A stretch of 64,000 bases of DNA from Seminavis robusta (taxonomy: Eukaryota; Bacillariophyta; Bacillariophyceae; Naviculales; Naviculaceae), in the NCBI GenBank assembly GCA_903772945.1, contig CAICTM010000467.1:1-64000 (forward strand), given 5' to 3'. Position numbers and translations under genes: made by a program. The notes beneath the pieces were generated by a model. It saw only the letters and a program-made list of their open reading frames with translations, searched no databases and was not told the origin of the DNA. Shown in pieces: positions 1 through 9,953 of this stretch (position 1 is the stretch's first letter; the number at the start of each line of letters is the position of its first letter).

Positions 1-2119
1 GTAAAATTGAGTAGATATTTAAGATACCAACTCCTTGATATATAACCCATTGATACTCGTTTTGCTTTTTTTTTCAAGGCTATTTCTCTCCTTGAATACA
101 CCCTTTCTACTTCATATCATCTCGCCACCTTTTTTCAAAGCAACCTCCATTTCTTGAGTTGAACAACGTACACTTACTAGTCAACACTCCATGATTCACC
201 CTCTCCACCAATCCATCTCTATCCTACCTGTTTCAGCCATCGACTTCTCATTTCACCCATACTCTTCATCATACGCCAGGTCTCTCCCATGATCATCCTT
301 CTATTTCTGGATCCCTACACTTCACCCAACCAACCACGATCCACCATCCTCCGCAGTACTGTACACAACACCACGCCCAATGATCTAGCCAACAGCTTCT
401 AGATGTATGCACCTCTCTAGGAGATCATCATCTCTCCTCCGAACAAACCCACCTCTATCATGGTAGATCTTTGTTTCTCACCCGTTTGAACACTAGCATC
501 GCTCTTATCGCTACATACATCACCCATCGTAACCTATGCTACATCCCAACTTCCACATAACAACACTCATACACCAACAGATCTCCCCTCCTGCCCCTGC
601 ACCAGCCCACTCCATGCGTGCCCCTTATCCCTTTCTATTGACTCAACAACCCTCGAACAGCCCACAACATCCAGCAGCCACTGTGCCTCCTCTGGGAACC
701 ACACACTGCCAGTGTGTCATTTGACCCCATCTTCTGCCTGCTTGTTGGCCTCTATCTAACAATTTTTGTGCATTGGATGGGTTACACCTGCTCTGGTCCA
801 GCTGAGGAGTAACACCTCCTACGGGCTCTGCTGCATCTTCCTTGCATGCCAAGCCCTTGCACAGCTTGGGACCTGATTAGCACTCTTTGGTCTGGCAATC
901 TAACTGGTCCTCACGGTCCCTATGGTGATAATGGTTTCAATACCGACAAAAATCCTGTGTAAGCCCCTGTAACCCAGGTTTGCGCTGCAGGTTCCCTATC
1001 AATGTGCTCACCCCCCTACCCAGGGCATCTGTCTACTTGGTGCTGGCTCCATGCTGGGCCAGTGGATGAGGTCATGTTGATTGGGCAAATAAGTAGATGA
1101 CGACTCAGCTAGGTGGGGGCTTCCCCACCAATTGCCCGCGTCACAAAAGCCACTCCGTGGCCATAGTTTGTTAAACTAACGAGTATTTTACACCCCTAGT
1201 CATACTAGGTTGATGATGAAACATCGCTCTAGATATTTAGCCAGCGTGGAGTACTTCCACGCTACTAGATAAATGCTAGGCGAATCTTCCACGCGTTCCG
1301 TTTTTGGATCGTGGAGTGAGTAGGATTGCTACCGCAACCCACTCTATCACACTCTACAGTCTCCCGCGGGAGTTCAGATCTACGATCCTTTGATTGTGGA
1401 TCTCTCTCGTTGATTAGTTTTCATAGCTTTCTAATCCTCTCATAACTTTCATTCTCTCAAACTCAAAACACTCGAAAGATCTTTACACTAGCTTTTAGCG
1501 TAGTGCAATCCGCATCTGCGTCTTTAGACGCTTGTTGTGTCCAGCAATGATGCTCTCAAACACTGTTGTTGAATCAAGGCGGAATTCAGCTTCGGAATGG
1601 TGGCTTCTAGAGAGAATTCCGGCCGAAACAAAGATGTGACCAACAACGTTGAACGGCTGATTGGCAACGGAGCAGAGGCTGTTGTTTGCAGCAGAATCGC
1701 ATTGTTTGGTTGGAAGAAACGCCCATCGTCTTGGTTTTATTCTAGAGATTAAGACACTAACAATCCTCCTCGCTTCTTTCGTGTTGACGTCTGCTTTCTC
1801 GGCCATCATTGTTTGTGCTTGCAATCGAATAGTAACGAGGCGGAGTAGTCGGCTGCTTGCTTGTTCTTCCCACAAAAGCGCCATCTCTCGTTGTTCATTG
1901 CACTTGCCGCCAACAGCTACACGAAGATTACAGCACCACAACTAGACTATACCTGATACGGAGGCTACCGGTACACGCATACCACATCTAGTTGCTCAAA
2001 CAATTATATAGCTAATATTATATCTTATGTTAAAGGCGTCATCTCATAGTCGATGGAGGCTTGATATTGTTACGATTTGCTTGTGCATTGGTGCTAGATC
2101 CACATCCTTTGCTCGGCAT
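1..2119. other. Noncoding stretch, no convincing gene
   Basis: The first 1.1 kb is pyrimidine-rich on the plus strand and holds only short, proline-rich or low-complexity open frames that do not look like protein domains. Around 1169-1470 there is a stretch starting TGTT and ending AACA with an internal hairpin (the GTGGAGTACTTCCAC motif at about 1246). It resembles a repeat terminus, but no second copy is seen in the window. The two frames at 1495-1941 are antisense to each other and show no recognisable features. Confidence 0.5.
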
Positions 2120-2581
2120 TCAAAGTCCTGATAAAGAACTTTCCATGATCCGATGAAGCAGTGACATTGAAAACCATCTGCATCTTGGCCACATCACCCC
2201 TTCTTGAAACTCGATTGTAATGACACGGGCCTGCCGATTGTTGCTTCGTAGTTTTTGTGCTTTTCCGACAACCCATTTCTTTGGATCTGGCAAGCTGATT
2301 GTCGCCTCTTCTGCACGCTCAATGAAGGCACCAGAATCCCAGTCGATAGTGCTACCCCAACTTACCAAGCGATAATGACAAGTGTCAAGGTATCGTTCAA
2401 GTCTTAGCGATCCACGGACTCTTGTTCGACAACCATCATGAAGCCAGACGCGAAAGGCGACATCGTGAGCATCTGCATGAGACAAAGAACACGAGCGGTG
2501 TTGGACAGGAACCCAAGGACTTGGCTCGTAAACAAACTCCTTTTCTTCGCTTGGAGCTTGAAGGAAGAAACTCGCCGCCAT
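2120..2581 (-). CDS. Hypothetical protein, 153 aa, unrecognised
   Basis: I do not recognise this protein. The open frame extends further upstream, but I place the start at the Met at 2581, because the residues before it form a Cys/Phe-rich stretch unlike the rest. From there the protein begins MAASFFLQAPSEEKEF and continues with a mixed soluble composition, with Trp-containing segments and no obvious signal peptide or membrane span after the start. It is divergent from the gene beginning at 2824, so the 242-bp spacer could serve both. The evidence is an uninterrupted frame and plausible composition only. It could be a chance frame. Confidence 0.35.
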   Translation of the reverse strand: MAASFFLQAPSEEKEFVYEPSPWVPVQHRSCSLSHADAHDVAFRVWLHDGCRTRVRGSLRLERYLDTCHYRLVSWGSTIDWDSGAFIERAEEATISLPDPKKWVVGKAQKLRSNNRQARVITIEFQEGVMWPRCRWFSMSLLHRIMESSLSGL

Positions 2582-2823
2582 CTTGATCACAATGTCGAAG
2601 AATAATCCCGGAAAGAAGAGGAAATGAGTGTCGCAACAGAAAGTACACAACAGAAAGACAAGGATTTCCCGCCGAATAAGAAACTTCCTCGGGTTTTTGA
2701 ACGAGCAATTCAAACAGAGGGAAACATTCAAACGGAGCGAAAGATTCGGAGAGGGAGATCGAAGTAAACAAACTCCTCCACTTCGAACTCATTTCCAACA
2801 AAAGCCACAAGCAAACAGCAAAC

Positions 2824-3411
2824 ATGGTTAATTTCAACACAAAGGAGCTCAAGGTCAAGATCTACAGCGATCGGGATGATGGCACCCTTCCGTCCAACAG
2901 CGTCGACGCAATTTGTGGAGCCTTGGAGTGGGCCTTTACTCACTCTGGAAACCATCGCCTTGTCCTTTCGTACGGAAACCATTCTTTGGGTGATGCAGGA
3001 GAAACTGCAATCAAGGCAATCATTAACGACCAAGGTGGAAAGGCGCATTGTCGTGGATGGAGGACCGCAATCTTCAAGCCTGATGGGGGTGTCATTTCAA
3101 CGTTTGAGGTCTCCAGCGGCACCGGCATTGCTGACCGACCTCGTCCTCCGCACCGTCCTCCGTACCGCCCTGTCAACACGGCGGCGGATGAGCAATGGTT
3201 CGTGACCAAGACGGCGAAGAAAAGCAACAAGACTGTCACTCGTCGGACGCGTAACAACAGGAAGGCCGCCAAGAAGGCAGAATCCGATGACGAAGATGAA
3301 GCCATTCGCGGCCTCCGCAAGCTTCGCTTCAAGGACGATAGTGACAACGACAGCACTGGCTCTGCCTTTCAGGATGCCAAGGACCAAGGATTGACGCAGG
3401 AGCTCTTTTGA
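2824..3411 (+). CDS. Hypothetical protein with basic/acidic C-terminal tail, 195 aa
   Basis: No family is recognised. Residues 1-110 look like a compact domain (starts MVNFNTKELKVKIYSD; contains an alternating hydrophobic pattern and a conserved-looking GNHSLGDAGE segment). A proline/arginine linker follows (about 108-118), then a strongly basic region (about 128-150, KKSNKTVTRRTRNNRKAAKK) and an acidic stretch (SDDEDE), and the protein ends in ELF. The basic and acidic tail is typical of nuclear or nucleic-acid-associated proteins, which is only inference. The start ATG has an A at -3 (aacATGg). The frame is intact and the tail ends at a clean stop. Confidence 0.6.
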   Translation: MVNFNTKELKVKIYSDRDDGTLPSNSVDAICGALEWAFTHSGNHRLVLSYGNHSLGDAGETAIKAIINDQGGKAHCRGWRTAIFKPDGGVISTFEVSSGTGIADRPRPPHRPPYRPVNTAADEQWFVTKTAKKSNKTVTRRTRNNRKAAKKAESDDEDEAIRGLRKLRFKDDSDNDSTGSAFQDAKDQGLTQELF

Positions 3412-4656
3412 TCGGCCATTGTCACGCTGTATCCTCTCTTTATTGTGTTGGTTTGAATCCAACCAATTTCGTTGGTCGAAGCCTTTTTAACTCTATCCTT
3501 TGATTTCAATACTTTTCTAAGAGTAGATTAAAATAGCACGTTTTATTTAAGTAAAATCCATGCGCAATCGGCTGACTCGATTATTGATGTCGTTCGACGA
3601 CTCAACATCGGCCTCTCAATCTTTGTGAGTCTTGTACGACAGGCACCTCTGGTAGTAGCGTTTCTAATTCCGGGAAAGGTAAGGCTGTAAGCATACCGGT
3701 ACTCGCACCAAGCTACTCGGAGGCTCTTTTCACGAGCTGTGCTGCTTTGCTTTCTTGGAGCTCTGCTCTCTTTTGCTTTGAAGACAGCTTGAGAATTGTA
3801 GATTGGGTAGTAGTCTAATGTTATGGTTTGGTTTTAAGAATTATGATTACCGCAACCACCTGACTTCAAAGTTGTTTTCATTGGAGCTGAGCGCTTTCCG
3901 TCACTGATGACAGTCCTGCAAGAACTACGGTGAGGCCCCCCACCATTCTGGAGGGCCTCCGGTTTACGGGCCTTTTGGCGATCCCACCCCGAATAGCAGT
4001 CGCGCGGGTGCAGTGGCGACCACAGTCGTGTGCAATCGCGAGCAGTCGCGCGCAAACGCGTATAAAGTCGCGTACAAACGCGTGGAGTCGCATGGAGTCG
4101 CGACACCATATCGGAATAAATACAAGTACTTAAGAAGTGAGTCGCGATGAGTCGCGAGGAGTCGCGTGGAATCGTGAAGACTCGTTCGGTAATCCGCGTC
4201 GAATCGCGCGACTCTAAGCGACTATTCGCGACTTCTCGCGACTCGCCAAACACTTTGGGGTTTATGGTGACGTCATCTGGGGATTACCGGAGCCCCTCCT
4301 GGTCCGGATCCACTCCCCTCACAAAATTTCGTCTCCCGGAGACGATTTGCTTTTAGGGGTAAGGGTACTTTTGGGGAGTGGAGGTTTGAATTATACCCCG
4401 CGTGCATTACTTAGAGGCCTCTGTAGAAGTCTACGTATTCGACTAGTATTGTATTGACGGGATACAGTCAACGCATGTACATGCACATGAAAGTCGCCTC
4501 GCTTTTCACACAAGTTTCGCATGAATGAGCTCGAGCTTCACATTTTTCGCATGAATGAGGGATCAGTTTCGGGGCGAAGCAGAGAAAGGGATGAGCGCGC
4601 GGAGCGCGCGAATACTGTTTCAATAAAGGGAGTTATGTGTTGGTAATAAAAGATTT
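3412..4656. repeat. Noncoding spacer with TCGCG-rich inverted repeats
   Basis: No gene is seen in this 1.2-kb spacer. From about 3996 to 4246 the sequence is packed with variants of GAGTCGCG and CGCGACTC. The 18-mer at 4149-4166 is matched in inverse at 4227-4244 with 17 of 18 positions pairing, giving a potential hairpin with a 60-nt loop. A second small palindrome (CGTCTCCCGGAGACG) lies at about 4330. CCACTCCCC at about 4311 faces GGGGAGTGG at about 4374. The composition differs sharply from flanking DNA, as expected for a foldback or MITE-like repeat, but no target duplication is evident. Confidence 0.55.
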
Positions 4657-5976
4657 ATGGAAACGGAGACGAGCCAGGAGGCATATGAATCATACAGTAA
4701 AACCCCAAACAAAATCTCAAAAAAGAAAAAGATGAAACTTTCTAAAGCTGCTATGGCCGTCGCAGGATCTTCTGCCTCTCGTCTTGGACAACCCCTTCGA
4801 TCCATGGCATCCATTGCACCAACTGCTTTCCAAGAGAAATATCCTCATCTGTTGCCTCACGCCGGGATTATTTCAGGCTACAACAACGAAGATGGTGCTT
4901 GTGAGCTGCTCATGGTGAGTCGTCTTCAACAGACGACAGACAAGAAACTGCGCTGTCTCGTCGTGACAGGAGGAGGTGACAACTTTCTGAGCCTGTTGGC
5001 TCACCCTTCAGTGCAGCATGTCACCGCTGTGGACACGGACCCGATGGCTCAAGCTCTGGCCCAAACCAAGGTAGCTTTGGCCAAGTCCACCCTTTCCAAG
5101 GAGCAAGTCCTGACTTTTTTGGGGGCCTACGACAAGCCGATCGAGGACATGGATCGACTAGCTGTCTTTGAGGATCATGTCAAACCCCATTTGGAACCGA
5201 CAGCTGTTTCGACCCTCGAATCTCTGACTGCTCCTGCACTTGAGCACGGCTTTGTCCTGTTTGGTGCGCTGGAGAATTGCAACCGCCACATCAACCACGT
5301 TCTTGAGACCAAGGAAGGTTTCTCACTGAAAGATATTTTCGAAGGCAATTGCAACGATCTGGACCGCTTGGAGCGAGTCCTGTACAACAAAGATGAGCCT
5401 TTGTTTTCGGCGGAGGAGTACCTGGAAGTCGCAGGATTAGACCGCATCCTTCCACCACATATCATGGAAGTCTTCTTGGCCCGTCTCAAGGATGGGTTCC
5501 TTCAGAAGTGTTTGGGAGGTCACTATCAGGTGGCAGGATTGACTTCATCCCACATTGCTCGCATGACGTTCTTGCACGCGTATTCCGATGAATGCCACCC
5601 AGAATGGCTGAATGAATCCGTTCGACAAAGGCTGCGAGAGACCGACTCCTCGGTGGAGTTTGTCAACTCGAACTTTTTGGAGTTGGGTGATGAGGACGCC
5701 AAGTATGATTTGATATCTCCCAGCAACATTTTTGATTGGATGCCGATGGAGAAGTCCACGGCGGGCATTAAAGCCGCATGTGACAATCTTCTTGCTCCTG
5801 GACACGGGTTGTTTCTCTTGCGAAGGGCTTTTGGCGGGGTACCGGACATGGTTTCTGCGATGGAGGACAAACTCATGCTCTGCCCTGAGATCACATCCCA
5901 GACGTTGGCGGAAGCGGATAAAGCTCCATTCTTTTATCGCAATGAAGAAGGGATGGCGTGTTTGCAGCTGCGTTAA
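4657..5976 (+). CDS. BtaA-like / DUF3419 family putative 3-amino-3-carboxypropyltransferase, 439 aa
   Basis: The protein resembles the DUF3419/BtaA family. Members transfer the 3-amino-3-carboxypropyl group of S-adenosylmethionine to diacylglycerol, the first step of betaine-lipid (DGTS/DGTA) synthesis. A Rossmann-type SAM-binding segment is visible near residues 97-130: LRCLVVTGGGDNFLSLL, then VTAVDTDPMAQALAQ. Later segments fit the family pattern: LPPHIMEVFLARLKDGFLQKCLGGHY and a C-terminal YDLISPSNIFDW plus PGHGLFLLRRAF. No fused BtaB methyltransferase domain is present, unlike green-algal BTA1, so a partner would be needed elsewhere. Start choice is uncertain: ATGs at 4657, 4732 and 4753 are all possible. 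The latter two give an Ala/Ser/Arg-rich leader that could be organellar. The family call rests on motif resemblance only. Confidence 0.55.
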   Translation: METETSQEAYESYSKTPNKISKKKKMKLSKAAMAVAGSSASRLGQPLRSMASIAPTAFQEKYPHLLPHAGIISGYNNEDGACELLMVSRLQQTTDKKLRCLVVTGGGDNFLSLLAHPSVQHVTAVDTDPMAQALAQTKVALAKSTLSKEQVLTFLGAYDKPIEDMDRLAVFEDHVKPHLEPTAVSTLESLTAPALEHGFVLFGALENCNRHINHVLETKEGFSLKDIFEGNCNDLDRLERVLYNKDEPLFSAEEYLEVAGLDRILPPHIMEVFLARLKDGFLQKCLGGHYQVAGLTSSHIARMTFLHAYSDECHPEWLNESVRQRLRETDSSVEFVNSNFLELGDEDAKYDLISPSNIFDWMPMEKSTAGIKAACDNLLAPGHGLFLLRRAFGGVPDMVSAMEDKLMLCPEITSQTLAEADKAPFFYRNEEGMACLQLR

Positions 5977-6578
5977 GTGTGGTTTTGGCCGTGGAACTAC
6001 AAATATACCATAACCAAATATAATGAGCTTCAAAAGGATTTTAATCATTCGTTCAATCATTGTGCTAAACATTCTAGAAGTTTCCTATTGATTACATGTA
6101 GGCAAGCTCCAAATCTTCATTGTTTCTTTATTGCATGGCAAAGGAACCAATGGAAAAGGCGAAACACCATATCAGCACAACAGCTAAAGGGGTCCATGGC
6201 TTCAAATATCTGTTTTCATTGTTTTCGTTTCCCTTGGCTGCTTTCCAGCCCCCCCCCCTGGCCTGCCCAATCTGACGTGTTTCTTCCCAGCATATATTAT
6301 TGCTGCCAATGCTTCCCTTCCCTCGGCCGCTGTCAGCCCGCCCACCCATCCATCTGACCGGTTTCCTAACCTAGTACCGGTACTGGTATGCCCTCACCCA
6401 AAAAGCCCTGAAACCTCGCCCTTTCGGTTGCCTCTGATCGGTGTTCAAAGCCCAGTGGTGGGTTGTCACTTGGGTCGAGCGTGGAAGTGGGCCGTGGAAA
6501 TTGGATTTTCAGTCGTGAAGACGCAATCCCATTCCTCTTCCATCTTCGTCTCTCTTCCAAAACAAAACAAAAAAGACC
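5977..6578. other. Noncoding spacer
   Basis: No gene is seen. It contains a C-rich run near 6250 and the recurrent intergenic word ACCGGTAC near 6375. It ends in a CTCTTCCAAAACAAAACAAAA leader just before the start of the next gene. Confidence 0.6.
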
Positions 6579-7904
6579 ATGGCAACAGTAGAAGACCGCG
6601 ACCGCTTGCTCAGCAGCAACAACGCTGTATCAGCCTCATCGTCATCGTCATCTTCCAGCAGTATCACAGAACTTGATTTGGCTCTGAAATCAGATTCGAA
6701 TTTTCGACACACTACCGAAGCTCTTCATGCGAAAGGATCTTCAACAATCAGGCACGTCACAGTTACCTGCCATGGCTCCTTCTTTATGTGGCGATGGAGT
6801 AGTTCTCCTCGTACCGCCGAAGAAGAGCGTCAGATACGTGAATTCTTTCAGGCTTTGGGAAGTCTTGTCAATCTACAGAGTCTCAGTTTTGTGGCAGCGT
6901 CGTTCGGAAATCCCGTGACGGTCCCCACGGAATTGTTGGTGGAAACACTCCAACGATCGATACGATTGGAGCGTTTGAGAGTTCACGGACTGTGTTTGAA
7001 TCTAGACAAAGATGCGGCACAACGGGGCAAAACCCTGGAAAGTCTGGAACTAGCGCTCCTCCAAGACAGCAAGTTATCCGAAATCAGCTTTTTCAATTCT
7101 TTTTTTGGATCCCAGTGGCTGACGGCCAGTACGATTAGTAGTCGACAACAACACCCACAATTAGCATTTGAAAGGCTGCTATCTGTGTGTACAACGAGAC
7201 TCCCACAATTGGAACAGCTGTGCATTCGGCATCGAAGACACAGGGTCAGGGAGTATCCAGGAACCAGGCTATCGAAATCCGTGATTCAGCAAGTTGCTGC
7301 ATCTCATTCTCTGCGACAATTGGAATTGTTCAATTTCAAGCTCTTTGACGAACATTGGGAAGCGTTGGCCGAGGGAATATGGTTGGCAGGCACGTACAGT
7401 CGCCTCCACGAACTGTCAATTTCCTGCAAATCCTTTGGATTGCGAGCTTGTCGGGCCGTTGCCGATATTCTGACAACCAGCACGTCCCTCCAGTCTCTCT
7501 ACCTCGAACCCGATAAAGGAACTTATTCCTGTGGGAAACACTTGAACGCGGAATGCACCAACGTGTTGGCCAATGGTCTACTAGAATCCAATAGTTCCCT
7601 CCAGAGTTTCACCTTGCAAGGCATGCCAGTGGTTAGTTTGGAAGCCTTTGTCAAGATGATCCAAGTCAATCTGACATTGGAAACGTTAGATGTAACTGGT
7701 TATCAATCCAATTCCCTGTTGGAACAAGACTTGGAGACTCATCTCAAGTTGAATCAAGTGGGACGATACGCTTTGGTTCATGATGAATCGAGAACGGCCT
7801 CACGAGCGCAATGGGCAAACGCCATTATTGCTGTGGAGGGCAACGTCCACTGCTTATTCTACCTCCTCTCGGCAAATCCTTCCCTGTGTAATCCTTTTAG
7901 CTAG
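6579..7904 (+). CDS. Leucine-rich repeat (RNI-like) protein, 441 aa
   Basis: The start at 6579 has a good context (accATGg). After a serine-rich stretch (about residues 18-28) the protein shows repeated leucine-rich segments spaced about 28-35 residues apart, for example LVNLQSLSFVAASF, SIRLERLRVHGLCL, HSLRQLELFNFKLF, YSRLHELSISCKSFGL, TSLQSLYLEP, SSLQSFTLQGM and NLTLETLDVTGY. The pattern is that of ribonuclease-inhibitor-like LRR folds, which mediate protein binding. There is no signal peptide or membrane segment, so a cytosolic or nuclear scaffold is likely. Two further LRR proteins lie at 9954 and 45894. A specific function cannot be assigned. Confidence 0.75.
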   Translation: MATVEDRDRLLSSNNAVSASSSSSSSSSITELDLALKSDSNFRHTTEALHAKGSSTIRHVTVTCHGSFFMWRWSSSPRTAEEERQIREFFQALGSLVNLQSLSFVAASFGNPVTVPTELLVETLQRSIRLERLRVHGLCLNLDKDAAQRGKTLESLELALLQDSKLSEISFFNSFFGSQWLTASTISSRQQHPQLAFERLLSVCTTRLPQLEQLCIRHRRHRVREYPGTRLSKSVIQQVAASHSLRQLELFNFKLFDEHWEALAEGIWLAGTYSRLHELSISCKSFGLRACRAVADILTTSTSLQSLYLEPDKGTYSCGKHLNAECTNVLANGLLESNSSLQSFTLQGMPVVSLEAFVKMIQVNLTLETLDVTGYQSNSLLEQDLETHLKLNQVGRYALVHDESRTASRAQWANAIIAVEGNVHCLFYLLSANPSLCNPFS

Positions 7905-8233
7905 CTGAAAGGATATTACTATAACGCAATTGTTTTAGGGCGTGGCAATCAAGCTACATGTGCGCATACCGTACTGGTATGGTTGCAATGAAACTTTCCA
8001 TGATCACATTATGATCTTTTTGTCGTGGCTTGTTTTTAAAATAAGCTATTAATTTTAAATACCAAGAAAGCTTTGTGGGTGGGGAAGTACGGCATCTTTT
8101 TCCTTTGCTTCGGTGGGCTAGCTAGCTAGCTGTAGCAAAGCTCCGTTAGAGCGGCCGAATGATTGATTCATCACTACAGCGTAGCTGCCACAAACCGAGC
8201 GCTATGATAGAGCTACATGTACAATACCGTACG

Positions 8234-8358
8234 GTACAGTACAGTACAGTACAGTACAGTACAGTACAGTACAGTACAGTACAGTACAGTACAGTACAGT
8301 ACAGTACAGTACAGTACAGTACAGTACAGTACAGCACAGTACAGCACAGTACAGTACA
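8234..8358. repeat. (GTACA)n pentanucleotide microsatellite, about 25 units
   Basis: A 125-bp run of GTACA repeats, perfect over most of its length, with two GCACA variants near the right end. Because GTAC is self-complementary, each unit can pair with others and the tract can form extensive hairpins. Confidence 0.95.
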
Positions 8359-8815
8359 ATTAGGGCAGGAAGGTTCGGCCTGAGGCCACCTGGCACTGGA
8401 TCCTGCTGGATCCTGGATCTTCACACGCACCAGCAGCAAATTGTTTCTTGTTTTTTGCAATCACCAAGCAAAATCACGAGTACATGCTACTGTACACTCC
8501 GTGAGAGATTACACTCGTCAAAGTGATGTTCTCAGAAGCATATAGCAGGGATCAGAGAAGGCTACTAGGCACAGGATGAGTAACCGAGGACTGGTGATGG
8601 AAACTGTGGCTTGTAGTTACGGGGACTGTGTCAGGATCGGTGAAAACGAAGTGAAAGTGGTTGGAACTGAGACCATAGTCTATGCCAACAAGAAGCCACT
8701 ATAGCTGATGAAAATGGAGGGGATGCATGGATGACAACAATAAGCTCAGATAAGGGCTGCATACGCAGAGATACAGGAACTGCCTGATGGAATTAATCAT
8801 GTGATGAAGAATCGG

Positions 8816-8982
8816 CTGAAGCTGTGGTCCCAGCCTGAAGCTGTTGTCCCAGCCTGAAGCTGTGGTCCCAGCCTGAAGCTGTGGTCCCAGCCTGAAGCTG
8901 TGGTCCCAGCCTGAAGCTGTTGTCCCAGCCTGAAGCTGAAGCTGTGGTCCCAGTCTGAAGATTCCATCCCAGCCTGAAGATT
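8816..8982. repeat. 19-bp minisatellite, about 8 copies
   Basis: Tandem copies of CTGAAGCTGTGGTCCCAGC with small substitutions (TTGTCCC variants). One copy carries a 6-bp internal CTGAAG duplication, and the last copies are diverged. No gene overlaps it. Confidence 0.95.
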
Positions 8983-9953
8983 ATGTCGTTCATTCGATTA
9001 GCCAATTGGATAAAGCACTCACCATTGTTGTCGGCCAAGCTTGGATTTACCTCCTGTTTACCATAGGAATTGTATGAGGGAGAGAAGTCAGTGCTGCGCC
9101 TTCAATAATAACATGCTTGATAATAGACTTACCCGTAATACCGCTCCTTCTCCACCATTTTGTTGCTCTTGTTGTGTTGCTCTTGTTGTTGGTTGAGCGA
9201 GTGAGGCTGCTTTCGTGGTAAGTGATGCTGCTTTCTGGTACAGTCCTAGCTACTGGTAGCAAGCCAATAAAATCAATTAAATAAATGGTTCCACGGGAGT
9301 GAAACGTCCGAGCTACACCATTTGTACAGTGGCTCAGTATGTGGCAAGCCAATCCACTACTACTAATACTGTAACTGTACCCCATTCGTTACTGGAGAAA
9401 CCTTACTGTACATATTTTGTGAGTGCTTCTCCAGTGTTCTTTTTATGGAGTTCTTTGAAGGCTATAACATTTCAAACCATATCCACAAGTGATGGTTTGA
9501 TGTGAGAAGAAAGGTTTTACTACACTCAATCCTTACTAATTACTAGTGTATGCTTTAACCCACCAAAACACTTCAAGAAGGCCTCATAATTGCAGAATCA
9601 GCTTTTGTACTCTTTGCCCCTATTCAAAAGAGCCAAAGTAAATTGCACGAGCCACCCCCAGACCCCCTTCTATGTTTAAATCGTGAGGTGACCTCACGAA
9701 ACCATAGCGTACCGGTGGGGGTGGTGTTCAGTGTTTCTAAAAACGCACACACTCACTTATGGGACCCTTCCCCAACTGAGCGGATCAAATGTGCGAGCCA
9801 TGTTTGGTCAATGACCGCTTCGAGCCACGAAAAAGCCATGGAAAAGACGCGACAACTGGCAAGCAAAAGGCACTCACTTGTTTGTTTGGCTGTTGAGCTT
9901 GTGTTTGTTGTGTGTCTGATCCATGCAACTGCGCTATTGCTATCAGTATTACC

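Larger units (their letters stand above)
7905..9953. other. Noncoding, repeat-rich spacer between two LRR genes
   Basis: About 2 kb without a credible gene. It contains the GTACA microsatellite and the 19-bp minisatellite listed separately, a CTAGCTAGCTAG run near 8110, and a segment near 9090-9140 related to repeats near 63240 and 63380. Open frames seen over the microsatellite are artefacts of the 5-bp period. Confidence 0.6.

Noticed and set aside
1169-1470. Stretch starting TGTT and ending AACA with LTR-like base composition
   Set aside because: No second copy, primer-binding site, polypurine tract or element-type protein was seen nearby, so calling a retroelement terminus would be unsupported.
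8146-8460. Open frames on both strands across the GTACA tract
   Set aside because: A 5-bp repeat without stops gives long frames automatically. The translated sequence is only the repeat.
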